Part shown: piece after piece, positions 8,039 through 16,972 of the stretch
How the letters are laid out: every line of letters begins with the position of its first letter
Numbering within the stretch: position 1 is the stretch's first letter
Assembly (NCBI RefSeq): GCF_009295825.1
Contig: NZ_WHKF01000002.1
Location: 372,001-436,000, forward strand
DNA length: 64,000 nucleotides
Origin: Marinifilum sp. N1E240
GTDB taxonomy: Bacteria > Bacteroidota > Bacteroidia > Bacteroidales > Marinifilaceae
Direction of reading: 5' to 3'
The notes under the pieces: generated by a model
The model's database searches: none
Seen by the model: only the letters and a program-made list of their open reading frames with translations
What the model was told of the DNA's origin: nothing
Program-made: the position numbers and the translations under genes

Positions 8039-8833
8039 ATGAAAGAGATTGTTGATATTAATATATACAGTTTGGCATTAGGCTTCTTGCTTTTGCTGAT
8101 TCCATTTGCAGGCTTCATCTATTTTAAAGTCAAGATCGTAAAAGAAACCTTAATTGCACTTGTTCGAATGGTGGTGCAACTGTCTTTAATTGCTGTTTAT
8201 TTAGAGTACATTTTTGAATGGAACAATGCCTTGATTAATGCAACTTGGGTTCTTGTAATGATTCTGGTTGGTGCATTTACAACTATCAAGCGTGTTGGAT
8301 TAAATTATCGATATTTTGCATTGCCATTTTTTCTGGCAGGATTTACTAGTATTCTTATCCTCGATACATTTTTTCTGGGAATAGTAATTCAACTCGACTA
8401 TGTTTTTGATGCCAGATATTTTATTCCTATTTCAGGAATGGTTCTTGGAAATGCACTAAATCATAACATTGTTGGTGTTAGTACCTATTTCGATAGATTG
8501 ACAAAAGAGCAGGAAATGTATTACTTTCTATTAATTAATACGGGTAATAAGAAGCAAACTTTAGCACCATTTATTAGCGAGGCAATACGAAAAGGATTAA
8601 ATCCATTAATTGCAACCATGTCAGTAATTGGTTTAATATCTCTCCCCGGAATGATGACTGGACAAATTTTAGGAGGTAGTTCTCCGGTTGTCGCAATAAA
8701 ATATCAGATATTAATAATGGTAGCGGTTTTTGTAGGAAGTACGCTAAACCTACTTATTAGTATCATTCTATCGAACCGTTTTGTATTCGATGCTTTTGGT
8801 AGAATAAAACCAAATATTTTTAAGAGTAAATAG
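8039..8833 (+). CDS. fetB: UPF0014/FetB-like ABC permease
   Basis: 264 residues with about seven hydrophobic segments and the family hallmarks: an early RMVVQLS motif on helix 2, a central SGMVLGNALN motif, and LPGMMTGQILGG near residue 205. These are conserved in the FetB/YbbM permease family. It forms a two-gene unit with the ATPase upstream (9-bp gap). Known members export iron or are otherwise tied to metal homeostasis at the inner membrane. Nothing in the intergenic region identifies a Fur-type box, so regulation is open. Confidence 0.85.
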   Translation: MKEIVDINIYSLALGFLLLLIPFAGFIYFKVKIVKETLIALVRMVVQLSLIAVYLEYIFEWNNALINATWVLVMILVGAFTTIKRVGLNYRYFALPFFLAGFTSILILDTFFLGIVIQLDYVFDARYFIPISGMVLGNALNHNIVGVSTYFDRLTKEQEMYYFLLINTGNKKQTLAPFISEAIRKGLNPLIATMSVIGLISLPGMMTGQILGGSSPVVAIKYQILIMVAVFVGSTLNLLISIILSNRFVFDAFGRIKPNIFKSK

Positions 8834-9274
8834 TTGTAAAAATGTAGCTTGTAAGTTGTTTGCTTCTTGTTGAGGAAATTTACGAAACCGTTTTCGTTAT
8901 TTGAACTTATTCTAAACTTTAGCCTTTCGATTGTTTTTTATTGGCTTTAAACCAAATAATGGTATTTTAGCATCAAATAAAAGGAGAATAGCTCATTTTG
9001 TTACAAACTCTAAGTAAATAGATGAATTTAATTGAAATTTATTTTTACGTACTTGCTTACCTTGTAAGCTACTTTGAGATTTTCGGTGGACTTTAATATC
9101 CACTCTCTTCCTCGATCCTAAGCTTAGGATCCGTTTCCTATACACATATATTTATTGATTATTGAATTTGAAGCTGGATGCATCAAATAAAAATATCATA
9201 CTTCTTAGCTACCCACAATTCATTTGTGTGGTATGTGTAAATAAAAGAATACTAAATAGTTAAACAAATATAAC
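8834..9274. other. Gene-free stretch upstream of iorA with an 18-bp palindrome
   Basis: No credible gene in 441 bp. The notable element is the perfect palindrome GATCCTAAGCTTAGGATC at 9114-9131. Just before it is a short hairpin (GTGGA-N8-TCCAC, about 9087-9104), and CCACA/TGTGG arms flank an AT loop near 9212-9230. I do not find a convincing -33/-7 pair. The palindrome may be an operator for the ior operon (inference). Confidence 0.5.
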
Positions 9275-10900
9275 ATGCAAAAGTCTTTACTATTAGGTGT
9301 AGAAGCCATTGCACAGGGTGCAATCGATGGCGGTATGTCCGGAGTTTATGCTTATCCGGGAACACCTTCAACCGAAATTACAGAATACGTTCAACATTCT
9401 AAGCAAGCAAAAGAATTAAACATTCATAGCGATTGGGCAGCAAATGAGAAAACTGCAATGGAATCTGCTTTGGGTATGTCATATGCAGGTAAAAGAGCAA
9501 TGGTATGTATGAAGCACGTTGGCTTGAATGTAGCTGCTGACTGTTTTATGAACGCTGCTATTACTGGTGCTAACGGAGGTATGTTAATCGTTGTAGCAGA
9601 TGATCCATCAATGCACTCTTCACAGAACGAGCAGGATTCACGTGTATATGGTAAGTTTGCCATGATGCCAATCCTTGAACCATCGAACCAGCAAGAGGCA
9701 TACGATATGGCTCGTTTCGGATTCGAATTGTCTGAAGCTTGTGAAATTCCTGTATTAATGAGAATTACTACTCGTTTGGCCCACTCTCGTGCTGGTGTTA
9801 CTCGTGCTACAGAGGTGATCGCACAGAATGATATGAAACTACCAGAAGATAAGGTACAGTTTGTATTGCTTCCTGGTATCGCTCGTAAGCGTTATAAAAT
9901 GTTGTTGAACAATCAGGAGAAATTCGAATTGGCTTCTGAGGAATCAGCATACAATATATATACCGATGCTGCAGATAAGTCGATGGGTATTATCGCATGT
10001 GGTTTAGGTTATAACTATCTAATGGAGAATTATCCAAATGGTGATTGTCCGTTCCCAGTTGTAAAAATTAGCCAGTATCCTATTCCTCGTAAGATGATTC
10101 AAAAAATCACCAGCGAGTGCGATAAGGTAATGGTTTTAGAAGAAGGATATCCTGTAATTGAAGAAATGTTGAAAGGATATTTGGAAAAAGAAGCAGTTAT
10201 CGGTCGTTTGGATGGCACTCTTTCTCGCGATGGAGAGTTAAAGCCAGAAATGGTTGGTAAAGCTTTAGGTTTTGATGTTGAAGAAGGAGCTGAAGTTCCT
10301 AGTATGGTGGCTGCTCGTCCACCAGCATTGTGTACTGGATGTTCTCACATTGATGTATATGTTGCTTTGAACGAAGTGGTTGCTGAATATGGCGAAGGTC
10401 GTGTGTTTGCAGATATAGGTTGTTATACTTTAGGTGCATTGCCTCCATTTAACGCAATTAATTCTTGTGTTGATATGGGTGCTTCTATTACAATGGCTAA
10501 AGGTGCTGCTGATGCAGGTTTAATTCCTTCTGTTGCTGTGATTGGTGACTCTACATTTACTCACTCGGGAATGACTGGTTTATTGGATGCCATTAATGAA
10601 AAGACTCCAGTTACGGTTATCATTTCTGATAATGAGTCTATCTCTATGACTGGAGGTCAGCACTCTTCTGCTAAAGGTAAGTTAGAGGCGATCTGTGAAG
10701 GTTTAGGAGTTGAGCAGGATCACTTACACGTACTAACTGCTGTACCTAAAAAACGTGACGATCTAAAAGATCTTCTTCGTAAGGAATTTGAGTACCAGGG
10801 AGTATCTGTAATTATTCCTCGTCGTGTTTGTGTTCAGAAGAACGTTCGCGATCAGAAAATTAAAAAAGCCGCTAAAGCAAAAGCAGCTGCTAAAGCTTAA
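9275..10900 (+). CDS. iorA: Indolepyruvate:ferredoxin oxidoreductase, alpha subunit (no C-terminal ferredoxin domain)
   Basis: Oxidatively decarboxylates aryl-pyruvates (indolepyruvate, phenylpyruvate) to aryl-acetyl-CoA with ferredoxin, or runs in reverse. The N-terminal pyrimidine-binding domain starts GVEAIAQGAIDGGMSGVYAYPGTPSTE; the C-terminal TPP domain has CTGCSHIDVY and the TPP/Mg motif GDSTFTHSG...ISDNESISMTGG. The 541 residues end with a Lys/Ala-rich tail (about the last 20 residues). The two [4Fe-4S] clusters with CxxCxxCxxxC motifs found at the C-terminus of archaeal IorA are absent, so electron transfer must use another partner or a shorter route. iorB follows 30 bp downstream. 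Confidence 0.92.
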   Translation: MQKSLLLGVEAIAQGAIDGGMSGVYAYPGTPSTEITEYVQHSKQAKELNIHSDWAANEKTAMESALGMSYAGKRAMVCMKHVGLNVAADCFMNAAITGANGGMLIVVADDPSMHSSQNEQDSRVYGKFAMMPILEPSNQQEAYDMARFGFELSEACEIPVLMRITTRLAHSRAGVTRATEVIAQNDMKLPEDKVQFVLLPGIARKRYKMLLNNQEKFELASEESAYNIYTDAADKSMGIIACGLGYNYLMENYPNGDCPFPVVKISQYPIPRKMIQKITSECDKVMVLEEGYPVIEEMLKGYLEKEAVIGRLDGTLSRDGELKPEMVGKALGFDVEEGAEVPSMVAARPPALCTGCSHIDVYVALNEVVAEYGEGRVFADIGCYTLGALPPFNAINSCVDMGASITMAKGAADAGLIPSVAVIGDSTFTHSGMTGLLDAINEKTPVTVIISDNESISMTGGQHSSAKGKLEAICEGLGVEQDHLHVLTAVPKKRDDLKDLLRKEFEYQGVSVIIPRRVCVQKNVRDQKIKKAAKAKAAAKA

Positions 10901-10930
10901 TCAATTATTAACCTGAAAAATTAAAAGACG

Positions 10931-11515
10931 ATGAAAACAGATATGGTCATAGCAGGTGTTGGTGGACAAGGGATTTTATCCATTGCTGCTGCTTTAGGTT
11001 CTGCTGCACTAGATAACGATTTACATATGAAGCAAGCTGAAACTCATGGTATGAGTCAGCGTGGTGGTGATGTTCAGTCATTTATGAGAATTTCTGACAA
11101 GCCTATTTATTCAGATTTGATTCCTAAAGGAGGTGCTGATATTATTCTATCAGTTGAGCCAATGGAAGCACTTCGTTACCTTCCTTATTTAAAGCAAGGT
11201 GGATATGTAGTAACCAATTCAACTCCATTTGTAAATATTCCTGATTATCCAGAAATGGAAAAGCTGGAAGAAACAATTAAAGCTCTTCCAAATTATGTGT
11301 TGATTGATGCTGATAAAATTGCTGAGGAAACTACAGGGTCTAAGCGTGCTTTCAACTTTGTAATGTTAGGCGCTGCTTCACCATTTATCGATGTTCCTTT
11401 CGAGTATCTTGAAGAGGGTATCCGTAAGATTTTCGGTAGAAAAGGGGAAGAAGTTGTAGATATGAACATCAAAGCACTTCATGCTGGACGTAAATTTGCT
11501 GAAGAAAATAAGTAA
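10931..11515 (+). CDS. iorB: Indolepyruvate:ferredoxin oxidoreductase, beta subunit
   Basis: 194 residues of the pyruvate/ketoisovalerate oxidoreductase gamma-type fold. It begins with the nucleotide-like loop VIAGVGGQGILSIAAALG and has the conserved AETHGMSQRGGDVQSFMRIS segment characteristic of IorB. Residues SVEPMEALRY form the next conserved block. It pairs with iorA in a two-gene operon closed by a strong terminator. Together they link aromatic amino acid transamination products to acyl-CoA formation. The length is normal for the family. Confidence 0.92.
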   Translation: MKTDMVIAGVGGQGILSIAAALGSAALDNDLHMKQAETHGMSQRGGDVQSFMRISDKPIYSDLIPKGGADIILSVEPMEALRYLPYLKQGGYVVTNSTPFVNIPDYPEMEKLEETIKALPNYVLIDADKIAEETTGSKRAFNFVMLGAASPFIDVPFEYLEEGIRKIFGRKGEEVVDMNIKALHAGRKFAEENK

Positions 11516-11536
11516 TCTAACCTGACTACTATAATG

Positions 11537-11577
11537 CAAAATCCCCGATAGGATATTTCCTTTCGGGGATTTTTTAT
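11537..11577 (+). terminator. Terminator of iorAB
   Basis: AAAATCCCCGA (11537-11547) pairs with TCGGGGATTTT (11563-11573), followed by further T residues. It ends the plus-strand operon and also lies past the stop of the minus-strand gene at 11596. Confidence 0.9.
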
Positions 11578-11595
11578 AATTCGGTTAAAAGAATA

Positions 11596-12027
11596 TTAAT
11601 TTCCAGTCTTCTTTTCGTCTAAAATTTCGGTTATTGATCTGATACAATTGGCAATTTCTCTTTTAAAGGGATGATTTGGCATAATACCACTTTCAGCATC
11701 TAATCCGTTGAAAATACTCATCCAAATTGCGCTAATACCAAATGCAACCAATAAATCTTTTTTGTGGTTAGTTGAGAATATTTGTCTGTACAGTTCAATT
11801 AATTTGTTGAATTCAACAGCTATTTGAAAAGCATAAGAGGCATCTGGATTTTCACCTTTTTGCAAATGATAACTTATTGCATTAACAAAAGATGGCGAAA
11901 GTTGTTCAGCCTCTGATTTGATCTCATTACGTTTGTCCTGATTGATATCCATATCGTTAACTCCATTAAGAATAAGAGCGTTTATATCATCAATGCTTAT
12001 CGTAGTTTTTAATAGTATAGGGTCCAT
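11596..12027 (-). CDS. Hypothetical mostly helical cytosolic protein
   Basis: 143 residues with no signal peptide, membrane segment or motif I recognise. The sequence is rich in predicted helix and has a hydrophobic patch near 93-105 (LLVAFGISAIWMSIF). It lies alone between the convergent iorAB terminator and a divergent DUF885 lipoprotein gene. Coding looks genuine because the frame is open over its full length with typical local codon use and an ATG preceded by an AT-rich leader. Function unknown. Confidence 0.65.
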   Translation of the reverse strand: MDPILLKTTISIDDINALILNGVNDMDINQDKRNEIKSEAEQLSPSFVNAISYHLQKGENPDASYAFQIAVEFNKLIELYRQIFSTNHKKDLLVAFGISAIWMSIFNGLDAESGIMPNHPFKREIANCIRSITEILDEKKTGN

Positions 12028-12179
12028 TATTATATTTGATTTATTTAAAGTGAATCTAAAGTAATAGAAAATTACGAGATAATTAAAAACATATCATCTA
12101 TTGTAAAAATACACATGGGATACCATAAGGATTTTGTAGATTTGAGATATTCAATTTACCATTAACCTTGATAGCTACA

Positions 12180-13478
12180 ATGAAAAGAATTTTATCTCTA
12201 CTAGTAATAAGTACAATGTTTTTTGGATGTACATCCAAAATTGATCCGAATACTTCAATCAGTTCTCTATCTGAAGATTATGTGAAAACTATATTAGAAA
12301 TTGGATTGTATGATCCAATGTATGTTGATGCATATTATGGTCCGGAAAGCTGGAAGAAAGAAGTCGATCAGTTAAAAGAGGAATCGATTCCTGCAGAACG
12401 ATTGATTAAGAAGGTAGAAGACTTAGAACTTCTATTGGAGAAAATTTCGATTGAACCTGAAAATGAAATGTTGGTTTTACGAAAAAAATATATGGCAAAG
12501 CAATTGATTGCTGTAAAAGCTAGAATTAAAATGCTTAATGGAAAGACATATACTTTTGATGAGGAATCGAGTAAACTTTACGATGCTGTTGTGCCTCCTT
12601 TTGAGAATGAGCATTTTGCCTCAGTTATTGAACAGCTTGAAAAATTACTTCCTGGAAAAGAGAATGTAATTGATAAGGTAGCCAAGTTTAATCGAGAATT
12701 TGTGATACCTAAAGATAAGATTGATACAGTTTTTCGTGCTGCAATTGAAGAATCGAGACGAAGAACCAAAATGCATATCGACTTGCCAGACAATGAAAAT
12801 TTTGAATTGGAATATGTAACAGATAAAGCATGGGCAGGTTACAATTGGTATAAAGGAAATAATTTCAGTTTGATTCAAGTGAATATCGATTTTCCAATTT
12901 TGATTGATAGAGCAATTGACTTGGCGAGTCATGAAGGATATCCGGGACATCATGTTTACAATTCTTTATTGGAGACAAATTTAGTTAAGAATAGAGGCTG
13001 GTTGGAATTTTCGGTATATCCATTGTTTAGCCCGCAGTCATTAATTGCAGAGGGAACAGCAAATTATGGAATTAATGTAGTTTTCCCAAGAGAAGATAGA
13101 ATGAAATTTGAAAAGGAAGTTCTTTTTCCATTGGCTGGATTGGATACTGCTAAGGTGGATTTGTATTATCAAATTCAAGAATTAACTCATGAATTGACCT
13201 ATGCTAGAACGGTTGCCATGAGAAATTACTTAGATGGCAAGTGGACTAAAGAAGAAACCGGAAAATGGATGGAGAAATACGCATTGCGTCGTTCATCTGA
13301 AGCTTCATTTAGGTTTCCGGAAACTTATCGAAGCTATATCATAAATTACAATTGGGGACAGGATATGGTACGAGATTTCATTGAAAAGAATGGAGGTACA
13401 GAGTTAAATCCTGAAAAGAGATGGGAATTATTTACTCATTTAATTTCAACTCCTCAGGTTCCAACCAATTTAAAATAG
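12180..13478 (+). CDS. DUF885-family lipoprotein, putative metallohydrolase
   Basis: 432 residues from ATG 12180; an in-frame ATG at 12168 would add four residues before the signal peptide. The signal ends in a lipobox, MFFGC, so the mature protein is a lipoprotein. The C-terminal half carries the DUF885 zinc-site pattern SHEGYPGHH (first His about 251) and, downstream, EGTANYG, resembling HExxH-type metallopeptidases. DUF885 proteins are poorly characterised but often annotated as secreted peptidases. It is a single gene, followed by a strong bidirectional terminator. Substrate unknown. Confidence 0.85.
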   Translation: MKRILSLLVISTMFFGCTSKIDPNTSISSLSEDYVKTILEIGLYDPMYVDAYYGPESWKKEVDQLKEESIPAERLIKKVEDLELLLEKISIEPENEMLVLRKKYMAKQLIAVKARIKMLNGKTYTFDEESSKLYDAVVPPFENEHFASVIEQLEKLLPGKENVIDKVAKFNREFVIPKDKIDTVFRAAIEESRRRTKMHIDLPDNENFELEYVTDKAWAGYNWYKGNNFSLIQVNIDFPILIDRAIDLASHEGYPGHHVYNSLLETNLVKNRGWLEFSVYPLFSPQSLIAEGTANYGINVVFPREDRMKFEKEVLFPLAGLDTAKVDLYYQIQELTHELTYARTVAMRNYLDGKWTKEETGKWMEKYALRRSSEASFRFPETYRSYIINYNWGQDMVRDFIEKNGGTELNPEKRWELFTHLISTPQVPTNLK

Positions 13479-13481
13479 TAA

Positions 13482-13522
13482 AAAAACAGAGGCAATTCAT
13501 TGTGAATTGCCTCTGTTTTTTT
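13482..13522. terminator. Strong bidirectional terminator
   Basis: A 16-bp perfect stem (13484-13499 with 13503-13518) around a 3-nt loop contains CAGAGGCAATTCA. Flanking A and T runs serve both the DUF885 gene and the converging histidine kinase gene. Confidence 0.92.
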
Positions 13523-13560
13523 TTATATGCTTTTTATAATTTAATACGATAGAAGGAATT

Positions 13561-15678
13561 TTAAGCTAAAGGCTGTGAGAAAGCAAAACAAGCACCTTTA
13601 TCATACTCATTGCAAAACCAAATCTCTCCATTATTCATTTCTACAAATTCTTTGCAAAGTATCAGTCCTAAACCAGAACCTTTTTCATCGTTTGTTCCTT
13701 TTGTGGTATACGACTCATTAATATTAAAAATTTTCTGAGCTGCTGTTTGTGACAAACCAACACCGGTATCTTTAACTTTAACAATTGCCTTATTGTTTTT
13801 TACTAAAGCTTTAATATTAATAGATCCACCAGCAGGTGTAAATTTGATCGCATTGTTTATTAGATTACCGATAACCAATTCAAAAGAGAACTGATCTGTT
13901 ATTACATTAATTAATTGATCTGATTCAAAGGATAAATCAATATTTTTCAATTTTGCGCTAGACTGGAAGTTATTGACAGATCTTTTTAACAGTGCATTAA
14001 GCTGTATGGGTTCAGGATTTATTTTTACTCCTCCTTGCTGAACTTTCGACCACGTTAGTAAATTTTCCAGCAAATTGTATGTTCTGTGCGAAGCTTTCTT
14101 AATATCCAGAATTTGAGCTTTTCTTTCTTCGTTGCTTAAATCGTCATATTCTTCATTTAAAAAATCGCTAAAGCCAATAATAGTACTAAACGGAGATCGT
14201 AGATCATGAGCAATAATGGAAAAGAATTTATCCTTAGTTGCATTTGCAATCTCAAGTTCTAGCTTTTGTTTTTCAATTATTTTGTGAGCTTGTCTTTTTA
14301 TGCGTGCTCGGTTTAAAAGAATACTTCCCAATATAATAATGAGTATACTTAATGCGATTAGAAAATTTCGAATAGTGGTTTGTTCCTGTACTTTCATTTT
14401 CTCTATACTTAGGTCTTTCCGAAGTATTTGATTATCCTTTTCCTTTTGCTTAGATTGAAATTTTGTTTCCAATTCTGCAATTTGTTGCTGGTGATCTACA
14501 TTAAAAATACTATCCTTAAAATTGAGTTCTTTCTGCTTGTAATTAAGGGCTTCATTAAATTGTCCGGTATTCTCGAAATAGAGACTTATTGCCTTATACA
14601 AATCAACTTTATTGTAATTGATATTGTATTTGTTTACTAATTCTTGAGCCTCGAATAGGGAATATTTTGCCTGAAGAAATTCATTCTCTTGCAGTTGCAA
14701 TTTCCCTAGTATAATAAGATTAATGATTAACTGATTACTCGATTTACTAGCACGATTAAGTGAAATTGCCTTTTTCAAGTATGGTCGGGCAGCTTCTATT
14801 CTTCCAAGAATGTAATTAGACTGTCCTAAGTTTGCATACAATTGTGCAATTTGGAATTGATTGTTTAATTTTTGATATGCAGGTAGTGCTTTTTCGAAAT
14901 ATACTAATGCCTTTTCATGATCTGCTTTTCTACTGTAGCATGCCCCCAAATTGTTTAGAGCTGAGGCATAAGCCAAATTAACATCCGTAGTATCCGACAT
15001 TTCAATTACTCTCTCAAAATATCCAATTGCTTGTTCCAAATCTTCATTATAAAGTAAGGTGGTGCCTATATTTAGTGACAAATTTGGAAGCATTTTTTTC
15101 AATTGCATGCTATCTGCAATTGAATAGGCTTGTGTGAAATTGGAAAGAGCTTTATCGTATTTTCCTTGATTCAAATAGTTGGCAGCCATTGTGTTTAGGC
15201 ATTGCATTTTAATTTTGCTCTCCTTTGATTCTGTAGCCAATTTAAAAGCCCTATTCAGATGTACCAGTGAACTATCAGGTTGCCCGGTTGCATATAAATA
15301 GTATCCTTTGAAGAAAATAGTTTTTATTTTTTCTTTCTTTAAATTCTTTTGCTCAGCAATATCCATTGCTGTTTGATTATACGCGATGGCATCATTTACC
15401 TTTCCGGTTTGTAAAGAAGCATAGGTGAGATTGTTCAATGCATTTACTCTTGTGCTATCTATATCGAATATGGTGGCAATTGAATCTGCTTTTAATGAAT
15501 AATATCTTACTTGAAGCACGTCCTTGTAATACAACTCACGAGAAAGCTGGTAATATATGTATGCTTTCTCTTTATCCTCAGATGAGTCAAGAAGATTCTT
15601 AAGACTATCAACTTTATTTTGTGAGACTGCTGTAAATGAGATAAATGAAATTAGAATGTAAAGGAATAATTTTCTCAT
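13561..15678 (-). CDS. TPR-repeat sensor histidine kinase
   Basis: 705 residues. Residues 1-19 are a signal peptide; about 25-400 are tandem TPR repeats in the periplasm (for example the segments beginning at LYYDEDLEQ-like and NLGACYSRKADHEKALVYF units). A coiled segment precedes one membrane helix (about 437-455, FLIALSILIIILGSILL). The cytosolic part has the H-box SIIAHDLRSPF with H491, the N-box NLINNAIKFTP, and G-boxes DTGVGLS and GSGLGLILCKE. No receiver domain is present and no response regulator is adjacent, so the partner is elsewhere. The TPR input domain suggests sensing through protein contacts. It is transcribed alone, divergent from the DUF1971 gene. Confidence 0.9.
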   Translation of the reverse strand: MRKLFLYILISFISFTAVSQNKVDSLKNLLDSSEDKEKAYIYYQLSRELYYKDVLQVRYYSLKADSIATIFDIDSTRVNALNNLTYASLQTGKVNDAIAYNQTAMDIAEQKNLKKEKIKTIFFKGYYLYATGQPDSSLVHLNRAFKLATESKESKIKMQCLNTMAANYLNQGKYDKALSNFTQAYSIADSMQLKKMLPNLSLNIGTTLLYNEDLEQAIGYFERVIEMSDTTDVNLAYASALNNLGACYSRKADHEKALVYFEKALPAYQKLNNQFQIAQLYANLGQSNYILGRIEAARPYLKKAISLNRASKSSNQLIINLIILGKLQLQENEFLQAKYSLFEAQELVNKYNINYNKVDLYKAISLYFENTGQFNEALNYKQKELNFKDSIFNVDHQQQIAELETKFQSKQKEKDNQILRKDLSIEKMKVQEQTTIRNFLIALSILIIILGSILLNRARIKRQAHKIIEKQKLELEIANATKDKFFSIIAHDLRSPFSTIIGFSDFLNEEYDDLSNEERKAQILDIKKASHRTYNLLENLLTWSKVQQGGVKINPEPIQLNALLKRSVNNFQSSAKLKNIDLSFESDQLINVITDQFSFELVIGNLINNAIKFTPAGGSINIKALVKNNKAIVKVKDTGVGLSQTAAQKIFNINESYTTKGTNDEKGSGLGLILCKEFVEMNNGEIWFCNEYDKGACFAFSQPLA

Positions 15679-15864
15679 AAGAAATATTGCTATGATAACT
15701 AACGAATTATAAAATGGTTTAGTCCCAATGTATACGCAGTTTATAGCTACTTGTTGTGTTGAATTTGTTTAAATAAACTTGGCTTGAATTAATCTGAAAT
15801 TGAAAAGATTATTTGATTAAAATAATTATATTTGAAGCTATTTAGATTAAGAATAAATAAAAAT

Positions 15865-16218
15865 ATGAATTACCAAAATGAAAAATTACCTGATGGTGCG
15901 ATAAAAGTTGGTAGTACGCCAAGTATGACTGAAGAAACAGTAAAACCGGCTATTTTAAAATCTCATTTGGCGCCAAAAGGAAAAATCGGATTGCTTGTTG
16001 TTGAGAAAGGACATTGCCAATATGTTTGGGAAGATGAGGAAGGACCAGCTTTGGATGCAGATTCCAACCATCCAATAGTTATTTTTCCTGAAAGATATCA
16101 TCATGTTGTAATTACAGGACCTGTGGTTTTTAGAGTGGAATTCTATACCGTTTTAAACAAAGTAATTGAAGTGAAGCATCCTGAAGAAAAGAAGAGACCA
16201 GGAGAAAGTTTCCTTTAA
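15865..16218 (+). CDS. DUF1971 cupin-like protein
   Basis: 117 residues from ATG 15865. An upstream in-frame ATG (15832) adds 11 unlikely residues, and 15865 is preceded by an A-rich stretch. The sequence has the short beta-rich cupin pattern of DUF1971, related to the N-terminal domain of some TehB tellurite-resistance proteins: LPDGAIKVGSTPSMTEETVK, then GLLVVEKGHCQYVWED and FPERYHHVVITGPVVFRVEFY. The His pair in RYHHV could bind a metal. No methyltransferase domain is attached. A bidirectional terminator follows. Function unproven. Confidence 0.75.
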   Translation: MNYQNEKLPDGAIKVGSTPSMTEETVKPAILKSHLAPKGKIGLLVVEKGHCQYVWEDEEGPALDADSNHPIVIFPERYHHVVITGPVVFRVEFYTVLNKVIEVKHPEEKKRPGESFL

Positions 16219-16223
16219 GAATA

Positions 16224-16255
16224 AAAAGCCATTGATTATTACATTAATGGCTTTT
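16224..16255. terminator. Bidirectional terminator between DUF1971 gene and thiamine operon
   Basis: AAAAGCCATT (16224-16233) pairs with AATGGCTTTT (16246-16255) across a 12-nt loop. It lies between two converging stop codons. Confidence 0.8.
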
Positions 16256-16265
16256 CAATTGGGTT

Positions 16266-16967
16266 TTATTCGAAATTGATAATTTGGGAATTGCATGTCA
16301 ATGCATCATACACTAAAAGTTTACCCGATAGTATTTCTCCTATTCCTAATACAATTTTGATTGCTTCGCAAGCTTGCATACTTCCAATAATTCCAGGTAG
16401 TACGCCCAAAACTCCTATTGGAAGACTTGATTCATCAGGTGAGTCGGTAAACAAATCGAAATAGGAGGGAGCATTGTTGTAATTGAAAACGGAAACTTGC
16501 CCTTCGAACTCGCCAATAGAGCCGTTCACGAATGCTTTCTTTTGTTTTTTTGTAATGGTATCAATACATTTTCGAGATACAAAGTTATCAGTTGCACCAA
16601 CAATAATATCAAATTGAGAGATCAGATTTTCAGCATTAGTTTCATCAAGCATGTAGGGAAAAATATCAATATTAACATCAGAATTTAGCTGATTAAGAAT
16701 TGTTTTTGCACACTCCACTTTTGATAAATCAATTTCATTTTCCTTGTATAAAATTTGTCTTTGCAAATTCGAAAGGCTTACAACATCACTATCAACAATA
16801 CCAATATTACCTATTCCTGCAGCAACGAGATATTGCAAGACCGGAGCTCCTAAGCCGCCAGCACCAACCACCAGAACTTTTGCATTTAGTAGTTTTTTCT
16901 GTCCTTTCTCACCAATTTCAGATAGCAAAATATGTCTGTTGTATCGTTCTTTTTGTGTATTGTTCAT
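16266..16967 (-). CDS. thiF: ThiF/MoeB/HesA-family adenylyltransferase for ThiS
   Basis: 233 residues, last gene of the thiamine operon, starting 5 bp after thiH. It activates the ThiS C-terminal glycine by adenylation. The Rossmann motif GAGGLGAPVLQYL, the DSDVVSLSNLQRQILY segment with the conserved Arg, and GATDNFVSRK are clear. Oddly, it lacks both CxxC zinc pairs and the conserved cysteine of E. coli ThiF: the region after FEGQVSVF reads NNAPSYFDLF, and the protein ends at about residue 233 before the second pair. Sulfur transfer to ThiS therefore cannot follow the E. coli acyl-disulfide scheme exactly. Confidence 0.88.
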   Translation of the reverse strand: MNNTQKERYNRHILLSEIGEKGQKKLLNAKVLVVGAGGLGAPVLQYLVAAGIGNIGIVDSDVVSLSNLQRQILYKENEIDLSKVECAKTILNQLNSDVNIDIFPYMLDETNAENLISQFDIIVGATDNFVSRKCIDTITKKQKKAFVNGSIGEFEGQVSVFNYNNAPSYFDLFTDSPDESSLPIGVLGVLPGIIGSMQACEAIKIVLGIGEILSGKLLVYDALTCNSQIINFE

Positions 16968-16972
16968 TGTAT

